Source: Fistulifera solaris (Eukaryota; Bacillariophyta; Bacillariophyceae; Naviculales; Stauroneidaceae). Taken from it: DNA of 64,000 bases. Shown piece after piece: positions 10,140-21,903 of this stretch (position 1 is the first letter of the stretch; every line of letters starts with the position of its first letter). Below the pieces are notes generated by a model. It was not told the DNA's origin and ran no database searches. It was given only the letters and a program-made list of their open reading frames with translations. A program made the position numbers and the translations under genes. The DNA is taken from the NCBI GenBank assembly GCA_030295235.1, contig AP026142.1, positions 620,001 through 684,000 on the forward strand, given 5' to 3'.

Positions 10140-11935
10140 ATGGTGGACGCATCGAGTATGACGATGCTGCATGCAGCCGATGCGACTTTGACTGCCGCAA
10201 ATGAGAATGTAGACAAATTAGAACCAACCAACAACCCAAGCTTTCCACAAACACCCGAGACGAAATCAATTGCTACAGCAAAGAGTGAAAATACGGCGAA
10301 AACGGCTTATACAACCGACACGGATTCGTCTGCCCGACAGAATAAGTCTGACAACAAATCGTTTGACGAAGACGACGAAGAAGAGGAAGAAAAATCGACA
10401 GAAGTAGATGCACATTTTTATCCTCATTACGAAATTGTGTCTCGCTGGAGTGACTTAACGCAAAAACGACTCGATCTCTGTCGACAGCGTGTCGATCTTG
10501 AACAGCGCCTATTTGAATTTGCCGAATTGCGACAGCATCGCGATCGCAGTGAAAAGACGTGGCATTCGTTTCGTGATCCGCGCGAAGAAGAAAAGCACGA
10601 TCCTTCTGCTTTCTTTAACGGTTCGCTGCGTCAACCGGAACCGACTTCTCCTACGACTGAAAAACCGTCCGCTTACCCGACACTGTGTTCCGTCCGTTGG
10701 GAGACGGTTCATTTTCCGGATGGTCAGATCTATGAAGGACAAGTCCTTGTATTACTTAAACGGAGTCAAGCGGAGCCGGACGTGGAAGAGAAGAAGTCGA
10801 GGCGGGGGTTGTTTGGTGGCGGTGCCAAAGATAAAAAGAGCAAACAGGTTCGTGTTTCAAATGGAAATCATTGAGACATTACGCACACATTCTCACACCT
10901 CTCTTCCAACAGAATGCCAAAATTGTGACGACTACGGAGTGGATACGCCACGGTCATGGCTACAATCGCTGGCCAGATGGACAAGTGTATCGCGGCGCTT
11001 GGCACTGGAACAGTCGGCACGGAAGAGGCACGCACGCGTGGCCCGATGGCCGAACGGTCACCGGCTCGTGGCAATCCGGACATTTACACGGTCGTATCTT
11101 TTTCTCGTGGCCAGATGATAGTACCTTTGATGGGAACTCGGTCTTGGGTAAGAAGCATGGCAGAGGTGTGCATACCTGGAACGGAGGGAAACGAGTCTAT
11201 TCGGGAGAGTATGAAAGCGGTTATGAACAAGGATTCGGATGTCTGGTCGAGCAAGAAGGAGGTGTTGATGATGAAAGTGGCTCGCAAATCCGATATCGAG
11301 GCAATTTTAAAGCCGGAAGACGCCATGGATACGGTGTCCAGGTGTGGAGCGACAAAACCTACGATGGCGACTGGGAAGCCAATGTTGTTCACGGAAGAGG
11401 TAAACTCACCTGGCACAGTACTGGTGCAAGCTATACAGGTGACTTTCGAGCTGGTCGCTACCATGGAATGGGAAGTTATCAGCACCCCACAGGACGAAAA
11501 TATGTTGGTCAGTGGTACAAAGGCCGAAAAAATGGAACTGGAGTGCAGTGCTGGCCGAACGGAGCCATGTACAGCGGTCTTTACTGGCGTGGAAAGCGTC
11601 ATGGATATGGGGGCATGGTCTACGCTGACGGAAGCTTATACAAAGGAGGATGGAAGAAAGGACGACGTAGTGGATTTGGGATCAACATCTCATCGAATGG
11701 TCGAGTCATCCACTGTGGCTTATGGAGTAATAATCAGCCCGTACCTTTGCCTGAATTTCCTTTGAAAAGACCTTTATTTTGCAAGGGCAGCAGTGCCGAC
11801 GATCAGTTTCTACTGTTCAAAACCCCGAGTCATGCCGTATCTTCATGGAATGAAGCGGAGCACGCTCTGAATCGAAAGTTTTTTCCCATTGACGAGAACA
11901 CACCGGTATCACGACAGTTGTTTGCTGTTTTGTGA
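10140..11935 (+). CDS. MORN-repeat protein
   Basis: Two exons, 10140-10847 and 10913-11935, with a 65-nt GT-AG intron in phase 0, give a protein of 576 residues. The N-terminal 180 residues are Ser/Thr/acidic-rich with a short predicted coiled segment (LTQKRLDLCRQRVDLEQRL). From about residue 180 there are roughly eleven MORN repeats, for example WPDGQVYRGAWHWNSRHGRG, HTWNGGKRVYSGEY, WSDKTYDGDWEANVVHGRG and WPNGAMYSGLYWRGKRHGYG. MORN arrays form extended beta strips that bind lipids or act as scaffolds at membranes and cytoskeleton; no catalytic domain is attached here, so the partner cannot be named. The intron splits the array after the first repeat-like segment. Frame intact. Confidence 0.9.
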
Positions 11936-12264
11936 TAACAAGAGTATTTTTGTAGAAAAAACGACGACCTGATCTCGAAATCGCCTGGGCAAAGATGATG
12001 TAACGAGCTTTCACATCAATAGCGGTGAAAGATGAATCATAGCCTATTTCTTGAAGAGATAGATATCATGAATTTTAAGCCTTTGCTATTACCTTTCTTT
12101 TCTAGCATGTAGGTCTTTAAGAGTTTTGTTTCTTTGCGGCTGTCTCTCTCTTTTTACCGTTCAAGTCGGGGAGGTGCGAGAGTCACGAGCATTTGGCGGC
12201 ATAGTCTCAACCGTATCATTATTATCATCCATCAGGTATTTCTGACTTTTCTCATCTTAGTCTT
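11936..12264. other. convergent 3' gap
   Basis: A short gap between the stop codons of the MORN gene (plus) and the plastid membrane protein (minus). It is AT-rich and I see no gene or repeat in it; it should carry both 3' UTRs. Confidence 0.5.
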
Positions 12265-12771
12265 CTACAGATCAGGAAGCTGGATGATTGGATTTTCCAC
12301 TAATTCCGGGAAATTCTGAATGATGAAAGCAATGGTGATGATAAATACAGAAATAAAGCCGATCCAGTTCTGACGATACGGGCTTAATATTTCACCCCAT
12401 AACTTTTCATCCGGTACTTGCTTTCCGGACTGACGAGCCGCAATACGAGCGGCTTCCCGCTCTTGTTCACGCTTTAAAGCTTCTTCGTCTACCCAATAAT
12501 CTTGACCTTTCTCTTTGGCGTTGCTGGAGATCAAAGGACGGCTTTCGGATTGTTCCCAAAACGCCGCATCTTCCGGAGATCGACCCGTCAGTAAGTCTCT
12601 CACACGATTCCTTCTCTTCTTAAGATCACGTCGGGCCTTACGAGGAGGTGGAGCAGAAAAGAGAGTTGTGGAAGGCAGCAGCGAGTTGGGCTTCTTTGTC
12701 GAGTGAACAAAGGCTGTTGCTTTCGCTGCAAAGTATACGAGAACGAGTGCGGTAACTCCCAAAGTTCGCAT
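12265..12771 (-). CDS. plastid-targeted single-pass membrane protein, unknown function
   Basis: The start is taken at 12771 (MRTLGVTALVLVYFAAKA), giving 168 residues. A hydrophobic signal peptide is followed by KATAFVHST, an A-x-A-F junction like those that direct diatom proteins through the secondary-plastid membranes. The middle is basic, then acidic (RKARRDLKKRRNRVRDLL; YWVDEEALKREQEREAARI). A final membrane helix, WIGFISVFIITIAFIIQNF, lies near the C-terminus. The charged helix plus terminal membrane span suggests a thylakoid or envelope protein. I recognise no family. Two further bases upstream an ATG would add three residues without changing the signal peptide. Confidence 0.8.
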   Translation of the reverse strand: MRTLGVTALVLVYFAAKATAFVHSTKKPNSLLPSTTLFSAPPPRKARRDLKKRRNRVRDLLTGRSPEDAAFWEQSESRPLISSNAKEKGQDYWVDEEALKREQEREAARIAARQSGKQVPDEKLWGEILSPYRQNWIGFISVFIITIAFIIQNFPELVENPIIQLPDL

Positions 12772-13213
12772 GACTAACAATGATTATTTCAGATCGTTTA
12801 TCAATCCAATCCTTTTGCGCTTCGTTGTTCTACTATTGATTTTCCAAGAAGATGCTGTCAAACAAGGTGTGTCGTCAGTGTGTCAGCCTTCTTTGTTGTG
12901 CGATTCCGCGAGAACGAGAAAATGCGGAAGCATGACAAACGTCAGTAACCTTGTCCTTAGCGGTTTTGGTCGTTGCTAACTATAGCATGAGGAGAGTCAG
13001 TAGTCTTTTGTACTGGAAAATAAAAGGTCGACCCATGTCGAAAAAAGCGAAAAAGGCAAAATCTAGCCGCAAGAGCTAGCCGAGTTTCTATTATGACAAT
13101 TGTTGGCTGACGGCTGGTGGCCAGTCTTGACTAATCTTACCTTGTGCCACGGAGTTTTCCATTGGTAATTATCTTCTGTTCTTTGGGCTTTGGGCCTCTT
13201 CCGATCGAGAGAC

Positions 13214-13240
13214 TCATGGCTCATGGCTCATGGCTCATGG
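13214..13240. repeat. TCATGGC tandem repeat
   Basis: Nearly four head-to-tail copies of the heptamer TCATGGC. Confidence 0.9.
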
Positions 13241-13304
13241 TCTATGTAATCGCGAACAAGAGAAAAAGGCAACACAATTTCCCTTATTTAATTGTCTACC
13301 TTAT

Positions 13305-13335
13305 ACTCCGGACTCCGGACTCCGGAGTCCGGAGT
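13305..13335. repeat. ACTCCGG repeats with a 24-bp perfect palindrome
   Basis: Direct copies of ACTCCGG turn into the inverse CCGGAGT. Positions 13312-13335 form a perfect 24-bp palindrome, preceded by one more ACTCCGG copy. Confidence 0.9.
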
Positions 13336-14147
13336 AGTTGAGAGTTGATAGTGATACCTGTACTCTGTACTCTCAAGTCTCAAGGGGCGAAAATTAGAGA
13401 AATAGAAAATAGTAGATAGGGAGTGTAGAGAGTAGAGAGACTATCTTCTCTCTTCTCTCCAGGCTCCAGGCTCTGGGCTTTACATTGGACTTCGACTACC
13501 TGGTATCAACTTCAACTCCACATCAAAGATCTAGAGACTATGACCCCGTAAGCCGTAAGGCTTCCGGACTTCATGTCACCGCTCGCTGCTCGCCCGATTT
13601 GTTCTTGCTTGCATGCCTTGTTCAAGCTTGCGGCAGATGGCGGCAGCCGGCAAGATCAGGCCGATGATGGATCCTCGATTCTTGATTGGGCAGCGCTAGC
13701 AGCTGTCGACCGTGCTCCGTGGAAAGTTCAACCTTCCACTATGTCTTTGTCGAGTATAGAGAGTGTGGAGTGTGAAGTTCTGCGTTCTGCAATCTGCCAG
13801 CATGGATTTACCTTGCTTATGGTTTCCGATGTGTGATCTATTTTCCCTGTTGTCTCTTTTCCCTCATTCGCTGTCGGAGTTCCAAGTTCGCTTTTTCTCC
13901 TAATCCACAACCTCACTTTAATCGATACTCAAAAAGAATTTAGTCTCAAGGACGGTTGGGATGGTACATTCAAAGTAAAAATAATGTCCTCAACGGCATG
14001 GACATGGTAGGAAAATCTCAAGACTTCGGTCATCTGAAAATGCTAGATTCGCCCCCCCCCCCAAATGAAATGAACCACCCAGCCACCCATCATTTGACGA
14101 CAAAAACTTCTCATAAAACTGTTTTTTTTTTCTCGATAACTTCATTT

Positions 14148-14173
14148 GATCTGATCTGATCTGATCTGATCTG
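14148..14173. repeat. TGATC microsatellite in the cyclase 5' region
   Basis: About five copies of the pentamer TGATC lie 18-43 bp upstream of the cyclase start codon, next to a T10 run, most likely in the 5' UTR or core promoter. Confidence 0.85.
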
Positions 14174-14190
14174 TCACATCGAAAAGCAAA

Positions 14191-17100
14191 ATGTTCCCAC
14201 AACAAATTCAATTTGATTCTTCGGAATCGTCTCGGTCTCTCTCTTCAAAGCACGATGGTGAAAGCACTTCCGATCCGTCGCAGTCGAACAACACGACCGG
14301 CCGTTCTGATGGTTCTACATCAAATGGAAGCTTCACGAAGAACTTAAACGACAGTTGTCAACCGCACCAAATTGCTTGTTTACGTCAGTCTACTTCTTGC
14401 TGGCGTTGCAATATCCGTGGCGGCGTACTTCTTTCGCGAAAAACAAAGAACAGAGCGATTTCGGAAGCAGAAGTATGTAAAACAGTTTGTGTCGTTTCAA
14501 AGTGTTTTTGACGAATAAATAAAATGTCTCTCACGTTTCATTTTGCGCCAGTTTCGCGAATTTAGCAGCTGAAATTATCGACGTCTCCGAAACAAATGTA
14601 GACAACACAGTGGGCCAAGTTCATAGTCTGGCAATCAGTATTTCTTCGCATGCGACCACCATGGATAAAGATGCCGTGTGGCCCAATGTCACACTCCCTC
14701 ACTTCCCTCGAAGCGTGAGCGACGCCGTATCTCTGACGGGTTCCGAGCTCTTTGGATTCACGCCCATGGTCCCTGTTGCACAGAAATCCTCCTTTGAGAT
14801 ATACGCTGCTGCCGAGTGGATCAAAAATAACGAGGGGTTCATTCCTACTGAAATGCACAATGTTGACGGTGAAGCCACGACTGACGTGTCACAACAAGGT
14901 GTCTACGCTCCATTGTGGCAAGTCGCTCTAAAGCCAACAATCTAGACATAATGCTTCTCGACATGACAACGTTTCCCTGGTTCCAGCAGCTGGAAATGGA
15001 TATTCTCGAGGTCCATCACGCCGTCATGTCAGGCATCGTGGATGTTGAATACTTGTTGAAGGCGACCCGGTCGGTCGAATTGACAGAATGGCATCCACGC
15101 TCTGTTATCATGCAAGACATTCCCATGAGCATGGCAACCGGAGAAAACGCCAGAGACACTGAGACTAACGACGAGTCCGGGGCGGTTTTGTGTTCGCTGT
15201 ATTGCCCTGGGAGCGGTTCTTCCAAAATGTCATTCCCCACGAGTTGCATGGTTTTTTAGTCGAAATCAATGACCATTGCGGATCGATCGTCACATACCGG
15301 ATCGACGGCCATGAAGCCACTGTTTTAGGGAATGGCAACTTACACGATTCCAAGTACGATTACTTGCACTTGGATAGCGATTTCGCTGGCTCCGCTAGAT
15401 ATGATGGAACAGACTCATCCGGCTGCTCATTGCTATTACGTCATCGACGTGTACCCGACGGACAAGCTCAAGGAACTTTACACGACGCATACCCCGATTT
15501 TGTTTGCATCGGCTATTTTGGGCGTCTTCCTTTTTACCATCGGTATCTTCTTCTGTTACGACTGTGCTGTTGAAAGGCGGCAAAGACGCATAGCGAGTAT
15601 CGCCAAGCGCACGAACAATATTGTCAAGTCGCTCTTCCCCAAGAACGTACAAGAACGCATCATTGCAGAGGCGATAGAAGAAACCGAAAAGGCAGAGCAG
15701 GCCGGAAAACTCAAAGGAAAGGGAGCATACCATCTCAGCGCCGAAAGACCGACTCAAAGAAACACTGGCGAATTCCTTGCAAGGTAATAAAGGTCATCAC
15801 GCAAATAAGAACGTACCACCAATTGCGGATCTTTTCCCTTCCACGACAATCATGGTACGTAATACAAAAACGAATATAACGTTGCTCAATGTGACCGAAT
15901 ACATCTAGTTATCTCACGGTTTCGACGTTCTTGGTCCATTTCACAAAAGTTCGCAGATTTGGTCGGTAAGTATGAAAGATTTACGTCGCGAGCGCTCTCT
16001 TCGGTTTACTCACCTACTTACCCTTTCTGTGCTTCGACAGGTTTCACTGCGTGGAGTTCAATGCGCGAGCCTGCGCAAGTCTTCCTTCTTCTTGAAACAA
16101 TTTATTCCGAATTTGATCTAATTGCACACAAAAGACGAATCTTCAAGGTCGAGACTGTCGGAGACTGCTACGTCAGCGGCATGTGGTCTTCCGGATCCTC
16201 GTCAGCGACCACGCTGTTGCCATGGCCCGTTTCGCCAGAGACTGCCGTGCCTGCATGTTGTCCCTGATGACACAGCTCGAGATCACATTGGGACCCCGAC
16301 ACCGGAGAGCTCGGACTGAGAATCGGATTGCACAGTGGCCCAGTGACGGTAAGCCTAGTATATGCACATTGCACCTGTCATCCTAACCTTAAAAGTTTGC
16401 TAACCCGCCCCTGCTTAAACGAACAACTGACAGGGAGGGCGTTCTTCGCGGTGACAAAGCCCGCTTCCAGCTTTTTGGAGACACTATGAATACCACCGCA
16501 CGTATCGGAAACGACGGAAAGAAAAACATGATCCACATCTCAGAAACCACAGCCAACATCTTGCAGGCATTTGGTAAAGGTCACTGGACTAAACTGCGCG
16601 AAGACAAGGTCAATGCCAAAGGCAAAGGGGAAATGACCACGTACTGGCTGGTCAAGACGGACGGTCCAAAGTCGACATCCTCGGGCATCTCGTCCAGCGA
16701 AGGTACTGGTACCGGTACCGAACGGACCAAGATGACGATGCCAACAGTGTGGACACCAGAGTTGTCTTTCAAAGCGAAGAAGTCAATGTTGCCGATTCAA
16801 ACATCTTAACCGACAAGGCCCTGCGCTTAGTCAAATGGAACTCGGATGTCATCGGCAGGATTCTCAAAGATGTCATGCAACGACGACAAGCGGTGAATGT
16901 CTCTGCCGATCTCGAAGCGGTGCGTCGACTTGAGAAGGACTCTTCCATCGGACATGTCTTCGGCGAAATCACTGAAGTGTTGGACCTTCCGAAATTCGAT
17001 GCTGAGGCAACGGCACGTCAAAGTGCACTGAACCCCATTGCGTTGGATCAAAGAGCAGTGCAGCAACTTGAGGCGACGTCCACGCAATCGCTACCTTATA

Positions 17101-18178
17101 CCATAACAACCCGTTCCACAACTTCGAGCACGTCAGTCATGTCATCATGTCCGTCACCAAACTCTTCTCACGAATCGTGGCCGAGGTCTCTGGAGACAAT
17201 CGTACCCTCCACGATCACACGTACGGCATTACGTCGGATCCACTCACACATTTTGCCGCTGTTTTTGCAGCTCTCATCCATGATGTAGATCATCAGGGTG
17301 TCGCCAATGCTACTCGTCGACGAAAACAATCCCCTTGCCACCGTCTACAACAACAAGAGCGTCGCCGAGCAGAACTCAGTGGACATTGCCTGGTCGCTCC
17401 TCATGGACGATGCGTTCATTGATTTCCGGAACTGTATCTACACAACCCCGGGCGGGAGTATCGTCACTTCCGGCAGCTCGTTGTCAACTTGGTCATGGCG
17501 ACCGATATTATGGACAAGTCTTTGAGTCAGGCTCGCAAAGATCGATGGGCCAAGGCTTTTTCCGACAGCAGTGACGAATATGGGAGTTCGCTGGAGAAGC
17601 TTGAGGAAGAAAATGAGCGAAATGTCAATCGCAAGGCGACCATTGTCCTTGAGCATGTCATTCAGGCGTCCGATGTCTCCCACACGATGCAACACTGGCA
17701 CATCTACCGCAAATGGAACGCTCGCCTCTTTGAAGAGATGATGAAGGCCTATCGTCAAGGACGTACACAGGTAAATCCTGCCGATCGTTGGTACGAGGGT
17801 GAAAAGGGCTTCTTTGACTTTTACATCATTCCTCTGGCGAAGAAGCTGAAAGATTGCGGTGTCTTCGGTGTTTCGAGTGAAGAGTACTTGAATTATGCCG
17901 AAACGAATCGCAAAGAGTGGGAAGCCAAGGGCGAAGCTATCGTTGCAGAGATGATTGACAAGTTTCAGGAGGATCCATTTCCTAAAATCACCCATGAAGG
18001 AAATGATTTGTGTTCTTACTTCTCGATAAAAATGGATAGAATTCTTCAAGCCAAGTACACAATCTTTTCGTCTTTGCTTTTCAATATTGTTAATTGTAGA
18101 AGTTCGATCGTCAAACGAAGAATCGGAAATGTTCGAACATTTGCTCAAGCTGCTTTCGAATACGCCTTTTTCTATTGA
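14191..18178 (+). CDS. receptor nucleotide cyclase fused to cyclic-nucleotide phosphodiesterase
   Basis: A membrane enzyme that both makes and breaks a cyclic nucleotide. Order: Ser-rich N-terminus; membrane helix LLVYVSLLLAGVAISVAAYF (about 14370); extracytoplasmic part (14553-15470); second helix PILFASAILGVFLFTIGIFF; class III cyclase (FADLVGFTAWS with metal Asp, VETVGDCYV, FGDTMNTTAR); class I PDE (HNNPFHNFEH, ALIHDVDHQG, ASDVSHTMQHWH). The Glu in VETVGD suggests guanylate, but Gln replaces the Cys usual before LFGDT, so substrate is open. Introns: 14473-14551, 15855-15949, 15966-16040, 16349-16437. At least 12 frame breaks (near 14345, 14925, 15180, 15415, 15745, 16180, 16205, 16288, 16735, 17085, 17300, 17450) interrupt it as read, yet motifs survive. 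The tail after about 18000 may not be coding. Confidence 0.85.
15950..15965 (+). other. 16-nt microexon of the cyclase gene
   Basis: Between a GTACGT intron (15855-15949, ending AAAAG) and a GTAAGT intron (15966-16040, ending GACAG) only 16 nt remain. Joined to its neighbours it reads FADLVG and continues into FTAWSS, which is the first metal-binding motif of class III cyclases, so the microexon carries a catalytic Asp. Confidence 0.75.
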
Positions 18179-18339
18179 TGCAAACATTAAGAACTATTTG
18201 GTATATTGAGCTCTTAGTTCCAACAAGTGAATGACCAAATGATACGTAGTACTCAAAGTACGTGGTATCTTCCTTTTGAGCGGCAGTCAAAATGTCGTTG
18301 TCATCGTCATCATCCGAGCGACAATGGGCCTCGATGATT

Positions 18340-18360
18340 CATGACTGAAACGCAGTCGTG
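18340..18360 (-). repeat. dispersed hairpin element, copy 1
   Basis: Reads CATGACTG, a 5-nt loop, then CAGTCGTG: an 8-bp stem with one wobble. In reverse complement it matches copy 3 at 24 of 25 positions. It lies in the gap between the cyclase-PDE and MSH2 3' ends. Confidence 0.75.
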
Positions 18361-18537
18361 GTGAAAGTTCGTAAGCAAGAATAAAAAACGCTAGGAGTTA
18401 CATTGGAATCAATCTAGGCGTGCAATAAAATTTCTGCTAAACGTGATTTCTTTGTGTTAGCGGCATATGTTCAGCTTATCAAATTAGCCAAATTTACGAA
18501 AATAAGGTAGAAGGGTGGCTCGAAAAAAATCATGATT

Positions 18538-18559
18538 CGTGACTGATATGCAATCGTGG
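18538..18559 (-). repeat. dispersed hairpin element, copy 2
   Basis: A diverged copy (CGTGACTG...CAATCGTGG), 198 bp after copy 1 and in the same orientation. Confidence 0.6.
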
Positions 18560-18737
18560 TTAAAAGTCGCCATCACTTTGGATCTATAGTAAATCGAAAG
18601 AATAGAATCATCATCCGCGAGGATCTTCGAGGCCAATGGAGAGAATCTGAAGAAGCTAATTGTATAAAGTTCACCGTACATTGCTTGTTGAAAAATTAGC
18701 AATGTAGGAATAAATGTTAGTAGTCTAATGAAGAGCG

Positions 18738-21327
18738 TTAGCTTACTTGCTCGATACCCAACTGCGCAATGATCGCATCGTAACGCTGCTGGCTCGGCAT
18801 ACCATTCTCAAGAGATAGTAGCGCAGGAGAGAGTCGACGAAAAGAATTCAAGAATGCCATGGCTGCCGAGCAATCTTCGCCTCCTACGGCACTATCCTCA
18901 GGAGTATGCAGGATCTCTCCTTTGTTTCTCTTGCGGGGTCGATATTCAAAGTTCTCCAACTCTTCGGCCTTACGCTTTGCATCCTCGATAACCAATGCTG
19001 GGACATTCGCCATTTCGGCGACCTGGATACCAAAAGATTCCAAACAGGGACCCGGTTTCACTTGATACAAAAAAGTAAGCCCTTGTCGAGCTTTGTGGGC
19101 AGTCACATGGCAGTTTTGAACAACTGCGTGGCTTTCTTCTAATGCGGTGAGCTCGTGGAAATGAGTTGCAAAGACAGTGATGCAACCAATTTTGTCAATC
19201 AGAAACTCGGAGATCGCACGCGCCAAACCATAGCCGTCGAACGTACTGGTACCACGGCCCAACTCGTCGATGATAATCAGGCTTCGCTTCGAAGCAATAC
19301 GAAGGATGGAGGCAGCTTCGAGCATTTCCGCCATAAATGTGGAAATACCGCGTTCTTGCAAATCACCAGCTCCTACTCGAGCCAATATGTGATGGCAAAT
19401 ATTGATCTTCGCCGACGAGCATGGAACAAATGAGCCAATCTGTGCCATAGTCACGATGGCGCCAAGCGCGCGAATGTAAGTTGACTTTCCACCCACTTGA
19501 AATCACAAAGAACGTGTGAGATGGCTTCTAGATAGTTAAGAGGAACGGCTGTACTTACTGTTCGGCCCGGTCACGATTAGAAAGTTCGACTTGTCAAGCA
19601 CCAGATTGACATCGTTGGGAATAAATTCAACATTTTCCTGAAGTTCTACGCAGGGATGTCGCGCTGCTTTTAATTCAATACCTCCACCCTCTTCAAGATT
19701 GGTCAATTGCGGTCGACAATATCCATGGGGGCTATAAGCGGCGACATTGGCCAGAGCGCACAGAACATCGAGGAGTGCTGTGGCGTCACTCGCTTGCTGC
19801 AAAACTTGCTGGTATGTAGCGGCCACTTGCAAAGCATCGGCTGCAATCTGCGTCTGGTGGCGATTGTATTCGGCCAGTAGGTCTTGCTGTTGAATGGCCA
19901 ATTCGCGGAGACGCTTTGTACTAAAGTAAACCCCATTTTTCAACAAGCGATGGATCTGCACCTGTGGTAGTTGTTGCTGTAGAATCTTGGAGTCATTCGT
20001 ATTCGGAAGTCGAAACTGCCAGCTTTCGCTATCGGACTCGAGTCGCACTGCCCCGGTGTTACCCGTAATACTCGCCCACCTATCATTCATGTCATCATGG
20101 CAAGCTTGAAGATCATTTTGAACATTCTTCAGTTCACGAGCAATATCTTCAAGCTCAGGTTGGTAGGTAGCTTGCACTAAGAATTCACGCGGTGCTGCGT
20201 CCAGATCGAGAACAGCGGTGGCTAACTCAACTGACTTGGATAAAGCCGACACTGCCTCTTTCAAGGGAGTCACAACTTTGTCTTCCAACAAAGGAGGCAT
20301 CGTGTCAGGGCATTCATTCATGAGCTGTTCCAGCAAAAGAGGCAACTTTTGCGCGCTAATCATGTAGAGTTCATACAGCGTCTTGAGAGCATCTTTGGTA
20401 CGAAAGGATGCGTTTTCTTCGTTACCCTGTCCATATTCGGCCAAAGCAGCCGCCAGTTTACCCAGATCTTGACCTTTGAGCAGTCGCAAACCTTCCGAGC
20501 GGACCGCTTCCAATGCCACCGAATGATGCACCCAATATTCCACAGCATCTTGTCGGGCCGCCAGTGCTCCTAAATGTACTAAAGGCTGCCTTAGCCACAT
20601 CTCGAGTAGCCGCTTCGCCATCGGTGTCAAACAGGGCTGACTCAACAAATTTGCTATGGAATTGTTGTGCGTCAAGCCACCCGTGTGCGCCGCCGCTCCT
20701 TCCCCCCTACGGGTGGCCACAAATGTATAGCTTGAGCAGCGGTCCGATCCAAGTAAAGATGCGATTCCAAAACACCCACTTGCAATGCTTCTAATTCAAC
20801 GTTTGTTTCATCCCACCATCCGTGTGCTTGCAAGAAAAACACCAAACCCTTAGAAACCGCCGAATTGCCGCTCACTTCTGTATCTCCGGCGACTTGCAAA
20901 TACTGCTCTTCCGGCAGCATATCTTTCAACACGGAGGGCAAGCGTTCGAGAGCGGCGGCAGACGCGGACCATGATGAATGATACTGAACGATGTTTTCGG
21001 CGTCGGCCTCATCGTCGGTTGTGACAAGAGAATATTCCGTTTGACGCGATTCGAGCCAGTGGAGTAATTTCGGGACGACAGTGTTGTTCTTGGACATAAA
21101 ATCGGCCACGTGAATGACGGAAACGGGCGCGAGGCGGAGCAACAGGGCGTCCGTATGAAGAAAATCTTGTCGCGGATGATCCCAATACGAGTAATACGTC
21201 AAAACTTTGGCCTGCAGCACACAAAGAGTCACTTGCACGCGCTGACTGTAAAAGGATCGGCATTGTGGGCTCCTGTGGGCTTGGAAAGCACCAACGCGAC
21301 CGTCGAATGAGTTGATAAATCCGTCAT
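18738..21327 (-). CDS. MSH2: DNA mismatch repair ATPase MSH2
   Basis: The MutS homologue that pairs with MSH6 or MSH3 to recognise mismatches in the nucleus. The ATPase half is textbook MSH2: VTGPN joined by splicing to [19 protein letters not shown] (Walker A), then [36 protein letters not shown] (Walker B and ABC signature) and [12 protein letters not shown]. An intron at 19496-19558 splits the Walker A region in phase 1 and restores Met exactly. Lever and clamp regions precede it ([18 protein letters not shown]). The start is taken at 21327 ([12 protein letters not shown]), so mismatch-binding domain I seems reduced or missing; an upstream exon is possible. Frame breaks occur near 21235 and at a G6 run near 20705. 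The last codons GTAAGC could be a donor to a further exon. Confidence 0.9.
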
Positions 21328-21903
21328 TTTTGTATCTGAAAAGCTTCTCTGCTCCGAAAGACTTGGATGTACTTGTTTCTTCTTTCTGTGCTATGGCTTT
21401 TCTTCCTCTGCAGTCTAATAAAGGTGCAGTACGCTGGACTTTCGAATGCAATCGTGATGCAATTGTTCAAATAATGATATTTGTACCAGGGAATGGCAAA
21501 GGGCTCTCCCTTTCGCACCTCCCTCGCGCCGCAACCCTTCACAGAAACAGGCCCCATCGTTTTTGGTGGGAAGTCTCGCACGCAAGGCTCGCGTTTATCG
21601 CGCCTGTCGGCCCAATTGGAAGCAACGTAAAATATGTTGCACGCCTGCATCTCTATCGCGCGCATGAGGATACTCCAGTAAGATCAATAGTTACGAGCTA
21701 GGATCGCTCCACTCCGCATTCAGATCATCCGATTACTTACAAATATCGATTACGTATTCCGTAACAATCTTCACCTAAGTCTTTTAATGCTACAAGAAGA
21801 ACAATAGATGAAGTAGAGATCTTGTGCAAAAAGCTGTGTATCTCAACCCAAGGAAAAGATAGATTTCCAGGTCTTGAACGTAGCCAGATCATTTGATTTT
21901 TAG
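21328..21903. other. gap upstream of MSH2
   Basis: It holds the MSH2 promoter and perhaps a 5' UTR intron (minus-strand acceptor-like CTTTTCAG just before the start region). Positions 21500-21700 have long shadow frames on both strands but no family I recognise. Confidence 0.4.

Larger units (their letters stand above)
12772..14190. other. repeat-rich intergenic region
   Basis: No supported gene. It contains short low-complexity blocks: tandem TCATGGC (13214-13240), a CCGGAGT palindrome (13305-13335), an AG-rich stretch around 13385-13450, a C10 run near 14053, and the GATCT repeat before the cyclase start. Open frames of up to 87 codons (13573-13836) do not look like proteins I know. Confidence 0.5.

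Noticed and set aside
11084-11602. 172-codon minus-strand frame opposite the MORN gene
   Set aside because: It is the antisense shadow of the MORN repeats; the plus strand has clear domain matches and correct splice sites.
13573-13836. 87-codon frame in the gap before the cyclase
   Set aside because: Low-complexity neighbourhood and no protein character.
14191-18178. Calling the cyclase-PDE gene a pseudogene outright
   Set aside because: Despite 12 frame breaks, every catalytic motif, splice site and membrane helix survives, and similar breaks hit essential genes in the same window, so sequence error is at least as likely.
17438-18187. 249-codon minus-strand frame opposite the PDE domain
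   Set aside because: Antisense shadow; the plus strand carries conserved PDE motifs such as ASDVSHTMQHWH.
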